64,000 bases of DNA from Betaproteobacteria bacterium (GTDB lineage Bacteria > Pseudomonadota > Gammaproteobacteria > Burkholderiales > Usitatibacteraceae). The position numbers and the translations under genes are program-made. The DNA lies in NCBI GenBank assembly GCA_016709665.1, contig JADJMI010000026.1, positions 248,001 to 312,000 on the forward strand, given 5' to 3'. A model generated the notes under the pieces. The model did not search any database. It worked only from the letters and a program-made list of their open reading frames with translations, and had not been told where the DNA came from. Shown here in pieces: positions 9,602 to 18,474 of this stretch (its first letter is position 1; each line of letters opens with the position of its first letter).

Positions 9602-11689
9602 TCAGGCGACGGTGAACATCTCGACCTGCTTGAGCGCGGGCATCGGGTTGGGGATCAGGTCCGACTCGGCGATCCCGGCATCGGCGAGCAGGGCGCGGCG
9701 AAGCTCGCCGGCGAGCGCGTCCGAGGTGAAGTCCATCGGCGCGTTGAGCCAGTTCTCCGCGAGCGGATCGAAAGTGATCGCGCGCGCCTTGGCGGCGTTC
9801 GGGTAGCCGATCGTCTCCAGGCTGTCGAAGGCGTCGTCGCGGTAGAGCGGGTTCTGCGGGTCGATCTCGCGGCCGATGTACTGGACCTTGCGCCAGTTGT
9901 CCGTGGTGCCGTGGTGCTCGCGGAAACGCGCCGCCAGGACGGAGAACTCGCCGGCGAGATTCTCCAGGCGAAAGATCTCGAAGAGCGCGAGCCAGGGCTT
10001 CATCTGGGCCGGATTCTCCTCGAGGGCGAACTGCAGCAGCTCGACCGCCCGCGGGAGGGCGCCGTCCTCGTAGAGCAGGCGCGCGCCCTTCACGACGGAA
10101 TCGGGATTCGCGATGTCGAGCGCGCCGTTCGCGATCTCCGGGAAGCGCTCCTCGAGATAGCGCCGGCGCAGCACTTGCGGGTCCGCGCCGGGGACGCGCG
10201 TGGCGAGCCCGGCGTCCGAATCGACCTGCGCACGGGCGGGGGCGGCTTCCGCCGGCTCGCTCATGCCTTCGGGATCGAGGATCTGCGACGACGGCCCTTG
10301 CTCGTTCATCACTGTGGCCGCGATGAACTCGCGCTCGCGCTCGGCGGAGCGGCGCCGGGCCGAGGGGCGGTTCCGCCTGCGGATCACGAGGAAGGCGAAG
10401 AGGGCGAGGCCGGCGGCCGCCAGGGCGATGAGACCCCAGGCCTGAAGGGAGAGCATCGGGACGGGCGCCGGCTCGGGTTTCGCGGCTGCGGCGGCCTTGG
10501 GCGGGTCCGGCACGGACGGGGCGGGCGCGGGCTTCGGCGGCGCGGCGGCCGGCGGCGGCTCGACGGGCGGCGCCTGTGCCGGCGCCGGCGGGGCGGCGGG
10601 CGCTACGGCCTCCGGCACCGCGGGCTTCGGCGGGGCCGCGGCAGGGGCCGTGACCGGCGTGACCGGCATCGAGCCCGAAAGGCGCAGTTGCATCTCCGCG
10701 ACCCGGTTTTCGAGTTGCCGGAGGCTGTTGCGCATCTGCAGCAGCGCGGAGACCTGGTCGTCGGCGTCGAGAAGCGTGAGCCGCTCGCGCAATTGCGCGC
10801 GCGTGCGGTCGTCGATGTCGCGGCTGCGGGCGAGATCCACCTCGCCGGACGACAGGCGCAGGACGAAGCCGTCCACCCGTCGCGCGGATTCGCGCGGGCG
10901 CGCGGGAGGACTCTTTCGTTCGCGCGGGGCCACGGCACTCTCGGGCGCGGGCCTTTCGCGTTTCACCTGGCGTGGGGGCTGCGGCGGCTCGGTTGCCGGC
11001 GCCGCGCCTGCGGCGACCGTCGACTTCGAGCGATTCGCGACGGCGCGCAGGTCGGGCAGGATGACGGCGGTCTCCGGCGGAATCGGCTCGTCGGGACCCA
11101 GGCCCGCGAGGGCCGGGTTCGCCCCGCGGAGCGCGGCCACGTAGGCTTCGCGCGCGCGGCGGTTCTTCGGATAGACGGCGCCGGCAAGGCCCGCGAGCGT
11201 GTCCCCGGCGATCGAGCGCAGCCCCGGGGCGCCCGGATCCGAGGCCGAGTTCGCGGCGGCGGCACGCGGCGCCTGGACGGGAGGGGCGGGGACCGGCGCG
11301 GCGACCGCCGTCACCGGGCGCGGGTCGAGCAGCAACGGGTATTCGCGTGCGACGAGGCCGCCGCCCGGGCAGGACGCGTGCATGCGCAGCATCATGGCCG
11401 GCTCGTTGAGCGGCTGGGGCGTGCGCACTCGCAGCTTCGGGCCGCTCTCGATCGTGAACTGCGCGCGCGTCACGGCGGGCAGCCCGCCCGGCAGCGGGCG
11501 GGGGAGGTAGAAGCAGTCGGCACCGAGGGAATCCTCCGGGCCCGCGGTGATCGTGATCACGAGGTCGAGCGGCTCGCCCAGGGCCGAGCGCAGGTCCGCC
11601 TCGCCCAGGCCGAGGGCGAAAGAGGGCGGCGCGGCGGCGACGAGCAGGGCGGCGAGGAGAAGGCGGCTGCCCGGGAGCGTGTGCGACAT
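9602..11689 (-). CDS. FimV-like inner-membrane protein with LysM-like and TPR regions
   Basis: 695 residues. Signal peptide (LLLAALLVAAAPPSFA), then the FimV N-terminal domain pattern LGLGEADLRSALGEPLDLVI, a LysM-like segment near IAGDTLAGLAGAVYPKNRRAREAYVAAL, an Ala/Pro/Lys-rich periplasmic linker with a coiled coil (LLQMRNSLRQLENRVAEMQ region), one transmembrane helix at about 413-433 (WGLIALAAAGLALFAFLVI) and a cytoplasmic TPR-like C-terminal region. FimV/HubP proteins bind peptidoglycan and organise polar functions such as type IV pili. The start is set at the ATG at 11687-11689; an open extension further upstream overlaps the next gene. Confidence 0.8.
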   Translation of the reverse strand: MSHTLPGSRLLLAALLVAAAPPSFALGLGEADLRSALGEPLDLVITITAGPEDSLGADCFYLPRPLPGGLPAVTRAQFTIESGPKLRVRTPQPLNEPAMMLRMHASCPGGGLVAREYPLLLDPRPVTAVAAPVPAPPVQAPRAAAANSASDPGAPGLRSIAGDTLAGLAGAVYPKNRRAREAYVAALRGANPALAGLGPDEPIPPETAVILPDLRAVANRSKSTVAAGAAPATEPPQPPRQVKRERPAPESAVAPRERKSPPARPRESARRVDGFVLRLSSGEVDLARSRDIDDRTRAQLRERLTLLDADDQVSALLQMRNSLRQLENRVAEMQLRLSGSMPVTPVTAPAAAPPKPAVPEAVAPAAPPAPAQAPPVEPPPAAAPPKPAPAPSVPDPPKAAAAAKPEPAPVPMLSLQAWGLIALAAAGLALFAFLVIRRRNRPSARRRSAEREREFIAATVMNEQGPSSQILDPEGMSEPAEAAPARAQVDSDAGLATRVPGADPQVLRRRYLEERFPEIANGALDIANPDSVVKGARLLYEDGALPRAVELLQFALEENPAQMKPWLALFEIFRLENLAGEFSVLAARFREHHGTTDNWRKVQYIGREIDPQNPLYRDDAFDSLETIGYPNAAKARAITFDPLAENWLNAPMDFTSDALAGELRRALLADAGIAESDLIPNPMPALKQVEMFTVA

Positions 11690-11736
11690 GGTGCTTTGTG
11701 GTTCTTGTAGTCCGGGGAAGGCCACCCGGATAGTGT

Positions 11737-12174
11737 TCAAAGGCCCTTGCAGGCCTCCTCGACGTTCTGCCGGCCCTTGGCCTTCGCGGCGTCGATCTGG
11801 TCCTGCTCCATGAAGACGCGCTCGCCCTTGGCGTCGAAGGTGACGAAGCGGCCGCCGTTCTCGATTCCCTTCAGGTAGGCGCGCGCCTGGTCGCATTCCG
11901 CCTGGCGCTGCTTCGTGTTCTTCGCGAGGTCGTCGGCCTTCTTGGCCGACTCGCGCGATTCGGCCCGCGCCTTCTCGAGGGCCTTGTCCTTCTCGCGGGC
12001 CGACGGCGCCGGCGTGGCCGGGCCGGGCGCGACGTTGATCTGCTTGGAGGCACCCGCGGGCGGCGGCTGGTCGGAATACTGGACCTTGCCGTCCTTGTCG
12101 ACCCACTTGTAGAGCTGCGCCGAAGCGAGCGGGGCGACGAGGACGAGGAAGGCGGCGAGCGCGAATCGGTTCAT
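11737..12174 (-). CDS. DUF4124-type secreted protein
   Basis: 145 residues from the ATG at 12172-12174, which has AAGGAG 6-11 bases upstream and begins with a signal peptide (FALAAFLVLVAPLASA). Directly after cleavage comes LYKWVDKDGKVQYSDQPPP, the signature of the DUF4124 domain found in many proteobacterial periplasmic proteins. The rest is a charged, probably coiled-coil region (EKDKALEKARAESRESAKKA) and ends in CKGL. Function unknown. Confidence 0.85.
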   Translation of the reverse strand: MNRFALAAFLVLVAPLASAQLYKWVDKDGKVQYSDQPPPAGASKQINVAPGPATPAPSAREKDKALEKARAESRESAKKADDLAKNTKQRQAECDQARAYLKGIENGGRFVTFDAKGERVFMEQDQIDAAKAKGRQNVEEACKGL

Positions 12175-12223
12175 GGCGGTCTCCTTCGGGTACTGACCCA
12201 TCATTTACGGCCGGTCCGGGGCG

Positions 12224-12613
12224 TCACTTGACGGCCGGATAGGCCAGTTGCTCGAGGCCGAGCTGCGCGAGCTCGCTCGCCCGCCGGGCGTGGCTCGCGG
12301 TCGCGGCATTGTCGCGGGCCGCCGCCGACGCGCGGGCCGCGACGAGCGATTCCCAGGCCTTCTGCCACAGGGCGCGGCGCGCGCGGGCACGCTGGATGTC
12401 GGTCTCCGCCTGCGCGAGGAGGGCCTTCGCCTCCTCCGATGCGGCGGCGGGGTCGATGGCGGGTGCGGCCCCGGGCGTTTCCGGGGCGATCGCGACGGGC
12501 TCGGGGGCCTTCACCGGTTCGGGCACGGCGCAGCCCGCGAGGGCCACCGCCAGCGCCGCCGCCCCGGCCAACGGACCCGTTTCACGGGCCCAAATCCACA
12601 ATTTTTCAAGCAT
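12224..12613 (-). CDS. Small predicted lipoprotein with helical C-terminus
   Basis: 129 residues. Hydrophobic segment AALAVALAGC gives a lipobox with the lipidated Cys at position 28, followed by a Pro/Ala linker and a long amphipathic helix rich in Ala, Arg and Glu (ASEEAKALLAQAETDIQRARAR, then AARASAAARDNAATASHARRASELAQ). This composition resembles DUF4398-type envelope lipoproteins, but the assignment is not firm. Same direction as the DUF4124 gene, 49 bases upstream of it. Confidence 0.6.
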   Translation of the reverse strand: MLEKLWIWARETGPLAGAAALAVALAGCAVPEPVKAPEPVAIAPETPGAAPAIDPAAASEEAKALLAQAETDIQRARARRALWQKAWESLVAARASAAARDNAATASHARRASELAQLGLEQLAYPAVK

Positions 12614-12675
12614 TTAGCAAACCTTACCGAGAATCCGCTGGAGCGTCAATCCGCGCTCGACCTCGCGGGCCCGGT

Positions 12676-12704
12676 TTGGCGGGGGTGAGAGCGCCCGGTA
12701 TAAT
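12676..12704 (+). promoter_or_regulatory. Sigma70-type promoter of guaB
   Basis: -35 TTGGCG (12676-12681), 17-base spacer and a perfect -10 TATAAT (12699-12704). Transcription would start near 12711, leaving a leader of about 22 bases before the guaB ATG. No second regulatory element was recognised between the divergent lipoprotein gene and guaB. Confidence 0.75.
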
Positions 12705-12732
12705 CGACTTTTGTATCGAGGCATCGTTCCCC

Positions 12733-14193
12733 ATGCGTGTCATCCAGAAAGCGCTCACCTTCGACGACGTTCTGCTCGTCCCGGCGCATTCGACCGTCCT
12801 TCCCCGCGAAGTCAGCCTGCACACCCGCCTCACCCGAACGATCGAGCTGCACATCCCGCTCACGTCCGCCGCCATGGACACGGTGACGGAAGGGCGACTC
12901 GCCATCGCGCTCGCCCAGGAAGGCGGCATCGGCATCCTCCACAAGAACCTGCCCCCCGAGGCGCAGGCCGCCCAGGTCTCGATGGTGAAGCGCTTCGAGA
13001 GCGGCGTCGTGAAGGACCCGATCACCATCTCCCCCACCATGACGGTGCGGGAGGTTTTCGAGATCACCCGAAAGCACCGCATCTCGGGCTTGCCCGTCCT
13101 CGAGGGCAAGCGCGTGGTCGGCATCGTCACCAACCGCGACCTGCGCTTCGAGACGAATCTCGACCAGCCGGTGAAGAACATCATGACGCCGCGCGGCAAG
13201 CTCGTGACGGTGATGGAAGGCGCGAGCCTCGAGGAGGCCAAGGCCCTCATGCACCGCCATCGCCTCGAGCGCGTGCTGGTGATGAACGGCAACGACGAGT
13301 TGCGCGGCCTCATGACGGTGAAGGACATCCTCAAGTCCTCCGAGCATCCGAACGCGTGCAAGGACCAGCAGGGGCGCCTTCGCGTGGGCGCGGCGGTCGG
13401 CGTGGGCGAAGGCACCGAGGAACGCGTCGAGAAGCTGGTCGAGGCGGGCGTGGACGTGCTCGTGGTCGACACGGCCCACGGCCATGCGCAAGGCGTGCTC
13501 GACCGGGTGAAGTGGGTGAAACAGCGTCATCCCGCCCTGCAGGTCATCGGCGGCAACATCGCCACGCGCGAGGCGGCCATCGCCCTCGTCGACCACGGCG
13601 CCGACGGCGTGAAGGTCGGCATCGGCCCGGGCTCCATCTGCACCACGCGCATCGTCGCCGGCGTGGGCGTCCCGCAGATCACCGCCATCCAGAACGTCGC
13701 GGCCGCGCTCGCGGGCACGGGCGTGCCCTGCATCGCCGACGGCGGCATCCGCTTTTCCGGCGACGTGGCGAAGGCCCTCGCGGCCGGCGCCTCGGCCGTG
13801 ATGCTCGGCAGCCTCTTCGCCGGCACGGAGGAGGCCCCCGGCGAGATCGAGCTCTACCAGGGTCGCTCGTACAAGTCGTACCGCGGCATGGGTTCACTGG
13901 CGGCCATGCAGAAAGGCTCCTCGGACCGCTACTTCCAGGACGCCGAGAACAACGCCGACAAGCTCGTGCCCGAGGGCGTCGAGGGCCGATTGCCGTACAA
14001 GGGCCCGGTCACCGCGATCGTCCACCAGTTGATGGGCGGCCTTCGCGCGAGCATGGGCTACACCGGCTGCCGCTCGATCGAGGAAATGCACACGCGTGCC
14101 GAGTTCGTGGAAATCACTTCCGCGGGCATGCGCGAATCGCACGTGCACGACGTGCAGATCACCAAGGAAGCCCCCAACTACCACATCGACTAG
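12733..14193 (+). CDS. guaB: IMP dehydrogenase
   Basis: 486 residues, the usual length. Converts IMP to XMP with NAD, the first committed step to GMP. N-terminal barrel half TFDDVLLVPAHSTVLPREVSLHTRLTR, two CBS domains (about 90-210), catalytic loop GIGPGSICTTRIV with the nucleophilic Cys, and the flap region YRGMGSLAAMQ. Followed by guaA 89 bases downstream, the standard gua operon. The ATG at 12733 is 22 bases after the predicted transcription start. Confidence 0.98.
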   Translation: MRVIQKALTFDDVLLVPAHSTVLPREVSLHTRLTRTIELHIPLTSAAMDTVTEGRLAIALAQEGGIGILHKNLPPEAQAAQVSMVKRFESGVVKDPITISPTMTVREVFEITRKHRISGLPVLEGKRVVGIVTNRDLRFETNLDQPVKNIMTPRGKLVTVMEGASLEEAKALMHRHRLERVLVMNGNDELRGLMTVKDILKSSEHPNACKDQQGRLRVGAAVGVGEGTEERVEKLVEAGVDVLVVDTAHGHAQGVLDRVKWVKQRHPALQVIGGNIATREAAIALVDHGADGVKVGIGPGSICTTRIVAGVGVPQITAIQNVAAALAGTGVPCIADGGIRFSGDVAKALAAGASAVMLGSLFAGTEEAPGEIELYQGRSYKSYRGMGSLAAMQKGSSDRYFQDAENNADKLVPEGVEGRLPYKGPVTAIVHQLMGGLRASMGYTGCRSIEEMHTRAEFVEITSAGMRESHVHDVQITKEAPNYHID

Positions 14194-14282
14194 GGGCTTG
14201 CCGGCGATCGATTGAACCGACGGGCGGCGCGAGAAGCGCCGCTCGGCATTTCCGGACCCGCAGGCCGCTCCCCAGGACAGGC

Positions 14283-15860
14283 ATGGACAAGATCCTCATC
14301 CTCGACTTCGGCTCCCAGGTCACCCAGCTCATCGCGCGCCGCGTGCGCGAGGCGGGGGTGTACTGCGAGCTGCACGCCCACGACGCCGACGAGGCGTTCA
14401 TCCGCGCCTTCGGTCCCAAGGGCATCATCCTGTCCGGCAGCCACGCCTCCGTGACGGAGGAGGCGCCCCCGGCGGCCGATCCCTATGTCTTCCGCGCCGG
14501 CGTGCCGGTGCTCGGCATCTGCTACGGCATGCAGGCCATGGCCGCGCAACTCGGCGGCGAGGTCGAGAACGGCAAGGTGCGCGAGTTCGGCTACGCCGAG
14601 GTCCGCGCGCGGGGCCACTCGCCGCTCCTCGACGGCATCCAGGACCGGGCCAACGCCGAGGGGCACGGCCTGCTCGACGTGTGGATGAGCCACGGCGACA
14701 AGGTGACGGCGCTTCCGCCGGGCTTCGCCGTGATGGCCTCGAACGAATCGTGCCCCATCGCGGGCATGTTCGACGCGTCCCGGAACTTCTACGCCGTCCA
14801 GTTCCATCCCGAGGTCACGCACACCCGGCAGGGCCAGGCGATCTACTCGCGATTCGTGCACGAGATCTGCGGCTGCGATCGCCACTGGAACATGCCGGAG
14901 TTCGCCCCGCAGGCCATCGCCCGCATCCGCGAGCAGGTGGGCGGCGATGAAGTGATTCTCGGCCTTTCCGGCGGCGTCGATTCCGCCGTCGCGGCGGCGC
15001 TCATCCACAAGGCCATCGGCGAGCAGCTCACCTGCATCTTCGTGGACACGGGGCTGCTTCGCCTCGGCGAGGGCGACCAGGTGATGGCCACCTTCGCCGA
15101 GCACATGGGCGTGAAGGTCGACCGCGTGAACGCCGCGCCGCAGTTCTTCCGCGAGCTGGCCGGCGTCTCGGATCCCGAGCAGAAGCGCAAGATCATCGGG
15201 CGCCTGTTCGTCGAGATCTTCCAGGCCGAGGCGAAGAAGATGCCCAACGCGAAGTGGCTCGCGCAGGGCACGATCTACCCGGACGTGATCGAGTCGGCGG
15301 GTGCCAAGACCAAGAAGGCCGTCACCATCAAGTCGCACCACAACGTGGGCGGCCTGCCCGAGTCGCTGCACCTGAAGCTCCTCGAGCCGCTGCGCGAGCT
15401 CTTCAAGGACGAGGTGCGCGCGCTCGGCATCGAGCTGGGCCTTCCGCGCTCCATGGTCTACCGCCACCCGTTCCCGGGCCCGGGGCTGGGCGTACGGATA
15501 CTCGGCGAGGTGAAGGCGGAATACGCGGACCTGCTGCGCCGCGCCGACGCGATCTTCATCGAGGAATTGCGCAACGCGAAGGACGCGGCCGGCACCTCCT
15601 GGTACGACAAGGTCGCGCAGGCCTTCGCCGTGTTCCTGCCGGTGCGCTCCGTGGGCGTGATGGGCGACGGCCGCACCTACGAGTGGGTGGTGTCGCTGCG
15701 CGCCGTCGAGACGACGGACTTCATGACCGCGCACTGGTCGCCGCTGCCCTACGACCTGCTGGGTCGCGTCTCGAACCGCATCATCAACGAGGTGCGGGGC
15801 ATCAACCGCGTCGTCTACGACGTCTCCTCGAAGCCGCCGGCGACGATCGAGTGGGAGTAG
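14283..15860 (+). CDS. guaA: GMP synthase (glutamine-hydrolysing)
   Basis: 525 residues. Makes GMP from XMP, glutamine and ATP. N-terminal class I amidotransferase with ILDFGSQVTQLIARRVRE, nucleophile in GICYGMQ, and HPEV for the His/Glu pair; ATP pyrophosphatase domain with P-loop GLSGGVDSAVAAAL; C-terminal dimerisation domain ending NRVVYDVSSKPPATIEWE. Second gene of the gua operon. Confidence 0.98.
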   Translation: MDKILILDFGSQVTQLIARRVREAGVYCELHAHDADEAFIRAFGPKGIILSGSHASVTEEAPPAADPYVFRAGVPVLGICYGMQAMAAQLGGEVENGKVREFGYAEVRARGHSPLLDGIQDRANAEGHGLLDVWMSHGDKVTALPPGFAVMASNESCPIAGMFDASRNFYAVQFHPEVTHTRQGQAIYSRFVHEICGCDRHWNMPEFAPQAIARIREQVGGDEVILGLSGGVDSAVAAALIHKAIGEQLTCIFVDTGLLRLGEGDQVMATFAEHMGVKVDRVNAAPQFFRELAGVSDPEQKRKIIGRLFVEIFQAEAKKMPNAKWLAQGTIYPDVIESAGAKTKKAVTIKSHHNVGGLPESLHLKLLEPLRELFKDEVRALGIELGLPRSMVYRHPFPGPGLGVRILGEVKAEYADLLRRADAIFIEELRNAKDAAGTSWYDKVAQAFAVFLPVRSVGVMGDGRTYEWVVSLRAVETTDFMTAHWSPLPYDLLGRVSNRIINEVRGINRVVYDVSSKPPATIEWE

Positions 15861-15974
15861 GGACGTCGATGTCCGTGCGCAATGAGACGCGCTTGACGAC
15901 GGGCTGAAGGACACAGGGCGAGCCTGCGGCGACCCGACTCGATTCCCGACCTGCCGCCAAGGGAGAGCCCACTC

Positions 15975-18338
15975 ATGCTCGCGCGCTGGACTTCGATCGG
16001 TCTGCTTCTTGGCTTTCTGGCCGGCTGCGCCAGCCTGTTGTCGGACGCGTGGGAGTCGCGATTCGGCCCCGCCACGCCGACACGCTTCGACCAGGCCGCT
16101 CCCGCGCCGGCGGGCGTGCCGAGCTATCAAGGGGACATCAAGCCCCTCCTGGACAAGCGATGCGCGGTCTGTCATGGCTGCTACGACGCCCCTTGCCAGT
16201 TGAAGCTCACGAGTTGGGAAGGCCTGGCACGTGGCCTGACCAAGGCCACGGTGTACGGAGACCTGCGCCTGGTTGAGGCACCGACCACGCGCCTGGGCGT
16301 CGACGCGCAACGGGCATCGCAATGGCGGGGCCTGGGCTTCGAGCCCGTGCTCAACGAGCGCCGCGCCTCGCCCGAGGCCGAGCTGCAGGCCAGCGTCCTG
16401 TGGCGCTCGCTGGCCCTGAAGCGCGCGCAGCCCCTGCCCGAAGGGCCGGTATTGCCCACGCCCGAATTCGACCTGTCGTTGGACCGGGTCAACAGCTGCC
16501 CCAGCGCGGAGGCCTTCGATGCCTACGCCCATCGGCAGCCCCGCGGCGGCATGCCCTACGGCTTGCCGGGCCTGAACGAGGCGGAACTGGCGTTGATCCG
16601 GCGTTGGCTGCAGGCCGGGGCCCCCGACTTGCCCACGCCCCCGTTGCCCGAAGAGATCGCGCGCCAGGTGGAGCTCTGGGAACGCTTCCTGAACGGCGAC
16701 TCGCGCAAGGAACAGCTCGTCGGCCGCTACTTGTACGAACACCTGTTCCTGGGTCATCTGGTGTTCGAGGGCGACGCCCGGCACCATGTGTTCAAGCTCG
16801 TGAGAAGCGTCAGTGCCCCGGGACAGCCCGTGCAGGTCATCGCGACCCGGCGGCCCTTCGATGCCCCCGGCGTGGCGCGTCCCTTCTACCGCCTGGTGCA
16901 GGACCGGGAAACCCTGCTGGCCAAGACGCACATGCCCTACTCGCTGGGCCCGGCGCGACTGGCCCGGTGGAAGGCCTGGTTCGTCGATGCGCGCTTCGAG
17001 GTCACCACCCTTCCGGGCTATGACACCGAGACCGCCGCCAATCCCTTCAAGGCCTTTGCCGCATTGCCGCTGCGCGCGCGCTACCGCTTCCTGCTGGACG
17101 ACAGCGGGTTCTTCGTCAACAACTTCATCAAGGGCCCGGTGTGCCGTGGGCAAACCGCACTGGACGTCATCAACGACCAATTCTGGGTGTTCTTCGTCGA
17201 CCCGGAGGTAGGCGCCAGCGACGACGCGGCCCAACTGGTGGCGCGCGAGGCCGATCTGCTGCGCATGCCGGCGGCCGATGGCGGCCTGCTGGCTTGGCGG
17301 GCCGAGGCCCGGGCCGAAGATGCGGTGCTGGCCGCCAAGACCCGGCAAATGGAGCGCCTTTTCGGGCCGGGCCGCCGGCCCATCGACCTGGACTTCGTCT
17401 GGCGCGGCGACGGAAACAACCCCAATGCCGCCTTGACCATCTTTCGCCATTTCGACAGCGCCACCGTGGAGAAGGGCCTCGTGGGCGACGCGCCGAAGAC
17501 CGCATGGCTGATCGGCTACCCGGTGCTCGAACGAATCTACTACCTGCTGGTGGCGGGGTTCGATGTGTACGGCAACACCTCGCACCAACTCCGGACCCGC
17601 TTGGCCATGGATTTCCTGCGCATGGAAGGCGAGGCGAATTTCCTGATGTTGCTGCCGCGGACGGCGCGCGAGCCGCTGCGCGACCACTGGTACCGCGGCG
17701 CCAGCGACGAGGTCAAGCGCCGGGTCATCGGCGGGTTGTACCGCTTCGAGGAAGAAAGCGGCGTTTCCTATCCCGCCGGGATGGCGCCCCAGCAGCACCT
17801 GTACGCCGAACTGCGGCGGCGCCTGGCCCCCGTGCTGGACAACAGGCATGCGTTGAGTGCACGCAACGAACCGGATCCCGCGGCGCGGCAAGCGCTGCAG
17901 CAATTGGCGAGCGTGCAAGGTGCGGCGCTGCAGTGGCTGCCGGAGGTGATCGTGCTGCGTGTGGATCCGGAAACCCCGGGACAAGCGGCGCGGTATTACT
18001 CGCTGCTGCGCAACAGCGAGCACCTGAACGTGAGCAGCCCGTTCCGTGAATCGGCGCGTCTCGTGCCCGCCGAGAACACGCTGACCGTGGCGGCAGGCTT
18101 CGTGGGCGCCTACCCGAATGCGCTTTGGCGAAGCACCCCGGCGCAGTTGCCGGGCCTGGCGCGAAATGTGGCGGGCCTCAAGTCCGAGGCGGACTATCGT
18201 GCCCTGGCCGATCGCCACGCCATCCGCCGCACCAGCCCCGACTTCTGGGCCGCCAGTGACGCGCTCATGGAGGCCTACCGGCGATGGGCGCCGGCCGAGG
18301 CGGGCGTGTTGGACTGGAGTCGACTGGAGAACCGCTGA
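15975..18338 (+). CDS. cti: Periplasmic fatty acid cis/trans isomerase
   Basis: 787 residues, close to the usual Cti length. Cti is a heme c enzyme of the periplasm that turns cis-unsaturated membrane fatty acids into trans forms, stiffening the membrane under solvent, heat or toxicity stress. Visible: a lipoprotein-like signal (LLGFLAGC), and a CAVCH heme site at 63-67 followed by GCYDAPCQLKL, as in Cti; conserved-looking DDSGFFVNNFIKGPVCRGQ and NTSHQLRTRLAMDFLRMEGE segments. Leucine TTG, CAA and CAT codons appear more often here than in the neighbours, which may mean a different history. It stands alone between guaA and pntA. Confidence 0.9.
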   Translation: MLARWTSIGLLLGFLAGCASLLSDAWESRFGPATPTRFDQAAPAPAGVPSYQGDIKPLLDKRCAVCHGCYDAPCQLKLTSWEGLARGLTKATVYGDLRLVEAPTTRLGVDAQRASQWRGLGFEPVLNERRASPEAELQASVLWRSLALKRAQPLPEGPVLPTPEFDLSLDRVNSCPSAEAFDAYAHRQPRGGMPYGLPGLNEAELALIRRWLQAGAPDLPTPPLPEEIARQVELWERFLNGDSRKEQLVGRYLYEHLFLGHLVFEGDARHHVFKLVRSVSAPGQPVQVIATRRPFDAPGVARPFYRLVQDRETLLAKTHMPYSLGPARLARWKAWFVDARFEVTTLPGYDTETAANPFKAFAALPLRARYRFLLDDSGFFVNNFIKGPVCRGQTALDVINDQFWVFFVDPEVGASDDAAQLVAREADLLRMPAADGGLLAWRAEARAEDAVLAAKTRQMERLFGPGRRPIDLDFVWRGDGNNPNAALTIFRHFDSATVEKGLVGDAPKTAWLIGYPVLERIYYLLVAGFDVYGNTSHQLRTRLAMDFLRMEGEANFLMLLPRTAREPLRDHWYRGASDEVKRRVIGGLYRFEEESGVSYPAGMAPQQHLYAELRRRLAPVLDNRHALSARNEPDPAARQALQQLASVQGAALQWLPEVIVLRVDPETPGQAARYYSLLRNSEHLNVSSPFRESARLVPAENTLTVAAGFVGAYPNALWRSTPAQLPGLARNVAGLKSEADYRALADRHAIRRTSPDFWAASDALMEAYRRWAPAEAGVLDWSRLENR

Positions 18339-18378
18339 GCGGAACCGGACAGCGCTCGGTGCGGCAACTTGCCCACCA

Positions 18379-18399
18379 CCATCCCGCACGCCGGGATGG
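18379..18399. other. Inverted repeat between cti and pntA
   Basis: An 8-base stem (18379-18386 with 18392-18399, core CATCCCG/CGGGATG) and a 5-base loop. There is no T run on either side, so it is not a standard intrinsic terminator; it could be an RNA 3' end stabiliser for cti or an operator for pntA. Confidence 0.35.
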
Positions 18400-18474
18400 G
18401 ACTGCGATAGGACGCCAACGAATTCGGTATCCTAGCGATTCAATCAAGAACATCGACTCATGGGGGGGACTGAA

